Made by a program: the position numbers and the translations under genes
Part shown: positions 62,693-64,000 of the stretch, one piece after another
How the letters are laid out: each line of letters begins with the position of its first letter
Position numbering within the stretch: the first letter of the stretch is position 1
The notes under the pieces: model-generated
Database searches by the model: none
What the model was told of the DNA's origin: nothing
The model's input: only the letters and a program-made list of their open reading frames with translations
Assembly (NCBI GenBank): GCA_021775995.1
Contig: JAJFGS010000003.1
Span: 205,654 to 269,653 of the forward strand
Direction: 5' to 3'
DNA length: 64,000 nt
From: Alphaproteobacteria bacterium
GTDB lineage: Bacteria > Pseudomonadota > Alphaproteobacteria > Micavibrionales > Micavibrionaceae

Positions 62693-63644
62693 CAATGATA
62701 TGTCAAATAAAGAATACCGTTCTGGTTCAAGGCAATCTGCAGATAGAAATGGGTCTGCAAGTAGGAATGGGTCTTCTGTGTCAAAACCAGCTGGTGCTTT
62801 TGAAACTAATGCTTCCTATTCTCAGGCAGAAGTCGTCCCGTTAAACGATGATGAATGTGTTGTAAAGGTAAAACGTGCTGCAGGTTATAAGAATTATCGA
62901 GCTGCACGTTTTCATGTCAGTGTGGGCCAGTCTTATCATGAGGGCTCTAAGTTTGCAGCGACGATGGAATGGGCTACACAGCATTTTGATAAGATTATTA
63001 TTTGTGTTAATGACACATTGCAAAGACACAACCTTATTTTTGAAGGAAAAACGCCAGAAGAAGCTTTTGAAGAGGGGTATAGGCTGGGGTCTGAGTGGGT
63101 AGAAAGAAATACACCTTATATTTCTGCTGCAATGCAAAATGTAGATAATGTCAGCAGTCTTCGTTGGGAGACATGGCATAAGCATCCCGAATTTGAGGGA
63201 GAATTAGAACACGTAAATCAGCTTTATAATAGAGATCCTTTTATTAAAGAAGAAATAGACAAGGAAGCAGAAGCTTTTTGGAAAAGACGACAAGCGTCTA
63301 ATGGTCATACAGATAGTTTTAAAAAGGCACAATTTATAGCCCATTCTATTGAATATTTAAAAGAAGAATGTGCTATCTTCAGAATTATGTTTAGAGAAGA
63401 ACCTCCAGCTGCAGATGTATATCCTGGATCGTCTTTGTTGCCATGTCGTTTATTTAAAGAAGATGACTCTGATTCTACACATGGTTTTACCAAAATTGAA
63501 TTTAGAGCAGCACAAAATGAAAATATTATTATTAAAGGTCTAGATGACGATGAGGATGTAAGCCATGCTCTACAAAAAAAGACGGAAGCGCGAACATACT
63601 ATGGTCGGAGTCAGTCTGTTGTTCCCAAATGCATAAAGAAATAA
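62685..63644 (+). CDS. tRNA-dependent cyclodipeptide synthase, XYP subfamily
   Basis: This enzyme of about 319 residues is expected to make a cyclic dipeptide from two aminoacyl-tRNAs. The CDPS core starts near residue 73. The nucleophile Ser79 is in HVSVGQSYHEGSKF, corresponding to AlbC Ser37. The catalytic pair Tyr224/Glu228 (YLKEE) and Tyr246-Pro247 (VYPGS) match AlbC Tyr178, Glu182 and Tyr202-203. Residue 82 is Gln and residue 247 is Pro, which defines the XYP group. EWVERN and GYRLGSEWVE resemble the helix that holds the acceptor. Residues 1-60 are Ser/Asn/Arg-rich and disordered, an unusual extension. ATG 62685 is preferred to GTG 62676 because GGTGA lies 5 bases before it. Amino acid specificity cannot be read. 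Confidence 0.88.
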   Translation: MTSNDMSNKEYRSGSRQSADRNGSASRNGSSVSKPAGAFETNASYSQAEVVPLNDDECVVKVKRAAGYKNYRAARFHVSVGQSYHEGSKFAATMEWATQHFDKIIICVNDTLQRHNLIFEGKTPEEAFEEGYRLGSEWVERNTPYISAAMQNVDNVSSLRWETWHKHPEFEGELEHVNQLYNRDPFIKEEIDKEAEAFWKRRQASNGHTDSFKKAQFIAHSIEYLKEECAIFRIMFREEPPAADVYPGSSLLPCRLFKEDDSDSTHGFTKIEFRAAQNENIIIKGLDDDEDVSHALQKKTEARTYYGRSQSVVPKCIKK

Positions 63645-63957
63645 TTAAAGTTTCCCCACCATAGAGCCCGCAGTCATTTATTTGACTGCGGGTTTCTTTA
63701 TTTTTGACCTTATGTTTTTTGCGCCCGGCTAATTCAGATGGTTTGATTAGCTCTGATCCACTCATAAGTTGTTAAGATATTGGTTATTTTTATTTTTTAC
63801 TCATTCATTTGGATTTATAATCTTACTATTGCAACGTTACAGCGTATTTTCCCTAAGATATTAACTATTTTTCAATGATGTAATGGTATTATAATAGGGT
63901 GGTTATCTCTTTGATTTTAAACAATAAAGTTGAAGAGAAAGAGGGGAAACCAAATAA
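63645..63957 (+). other. Intergenic region with terminator and a candidate promoter
   Basis: This 313-base gap holds the CDPS terminator. A short inverted pair GCTAAT/ATTAGC lies at about 63727-63750. A TATAAT at 63890-63895 has only an A/T-rich -35 and could serve the cut gene that follows. No reading frame in it looks coding. Confidence 0.5.
63667..63705 (+). terminator. Strong Rho-independent terminator after the CDPS gene
   Basis: CCCGCAGTCA (63667-63676) pairs perfectly with TGACTGCGGG (63683-63692) around a 6-base loop, followed by TTTCTTTATTTTT. Confidence 0.9.
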
Positions 63958-64000
63958 ATGCCAAACTATACGTTAGAATTAGAGCTTTTAGGGGTTTATA
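63958..64000 (+). CDS. Partial gene at the right edge
   Basis: The 14 visible codons, MPNYTLELELLGVY, follow a good GAGGGGA ribosome site. Nothing can be said about function. It is separated from the CDPS gene by a strong terminator, so it is a separate transcription unit. Confidence 0.4.
   Translation, partial: MPNYTLELELLGVY

Noticed and set aside
1..64000. tRNA, rRNA or CRISPR features
   Set aside because: No cloverleaf-like, ribosomal or regularly spaced repeat sequences were found in the intergenic regions by eye.

Overview
The window is a continuous stretch of chromosome from an AT-rich Gram-negative bacterium, most likely an alphaproteobacterium. The grounds are the gene orders pal-cpoB-tilS-ftsH-glmM and hisZ-purA, a fused two-domain MnmC, a Caulobacter-type Tad (cpa/tad) pilus locus, and many lipoproteins and periplasmic envelope proteins. 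A Micavibrio- or Rhodospirillales-like relative would fit, but the genus cannot be fixed from the sequence alone. No tRNA or rRNA genes, insertion sequences or CRISPR arrays were seen.

Region 1 (1-13.8 kb) is a surface-polysaccharide region. It holds an FkbM methyltransferase, a Wzx-like flippase, a sugar-nucleotide epimerase, three GT4-type glycosyltransferases and an AsnB amidotransferase in a tightly overlapping operon. After a CtlX-like amidinohydrolase comes a second operon, sterol desaturase-gmd-fcl, which supplies GDP-fucose. Region 2 (13.8-33 kb) is housekeeping and stress. It includes a Dcp-type peptidase, MnmC, an orphan Flp pilin, a WecA/MraY-type transferase, a dicarboxylate symporter, an EF-hand protein next to a CnrYXH-like ECF sigma module, TrhO, oxyR with divergent ahpC-ahpD, LysE, MscS, TetR, and a RimK-like ligase paired with a YgeA-type racemase. 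Region 3 (30.9-45 kb) is the envelope and core block: a penicillin-binding-protein activator, rsmI, yraN, a BON lipoprotein, a SirB1-like protein, pal, cpoB, tilS, ftsH, glmM, hisZ and purA. The rsmI-yraN junction is duplicated and decayed around an inserted small membrane-protein gene.

Region 4 (45-61.9 kb) starts with a pseudokinase-like membrane protein and a small multi-pass membrane protein. A complete Tad pilus locus follows: two TadE-type pseudopilins, a TadG with a von Willebrand A domain, Flp pilin, prepilin peptidase CpaA, CpaB, secretin CpaC, CpaD, CpaE, ATPase CpaF, TadB and TadC. Convergent to these are TadD, an extra secretin-N0-like protein with a Cys-rich tail, and a small unknown protein.

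Region 5 (61.9 kb to the end) is the most striking part. It is a two-gene operon of an XRE-type regulator and a tRNA-dependent cyclodipeptide synthase (CDPS) whose diagnostic residues place it in the XYP subfamily. It has a good sigma-70-like promoter with an inverted repeat across it and a strong terminator behind it, so it reads as a self-contained, probably autoregulated cyclodipeptide locus beside the pilus genes. Tailoring enzymes are not visible in the window, but the next gene is cut by its right edge.
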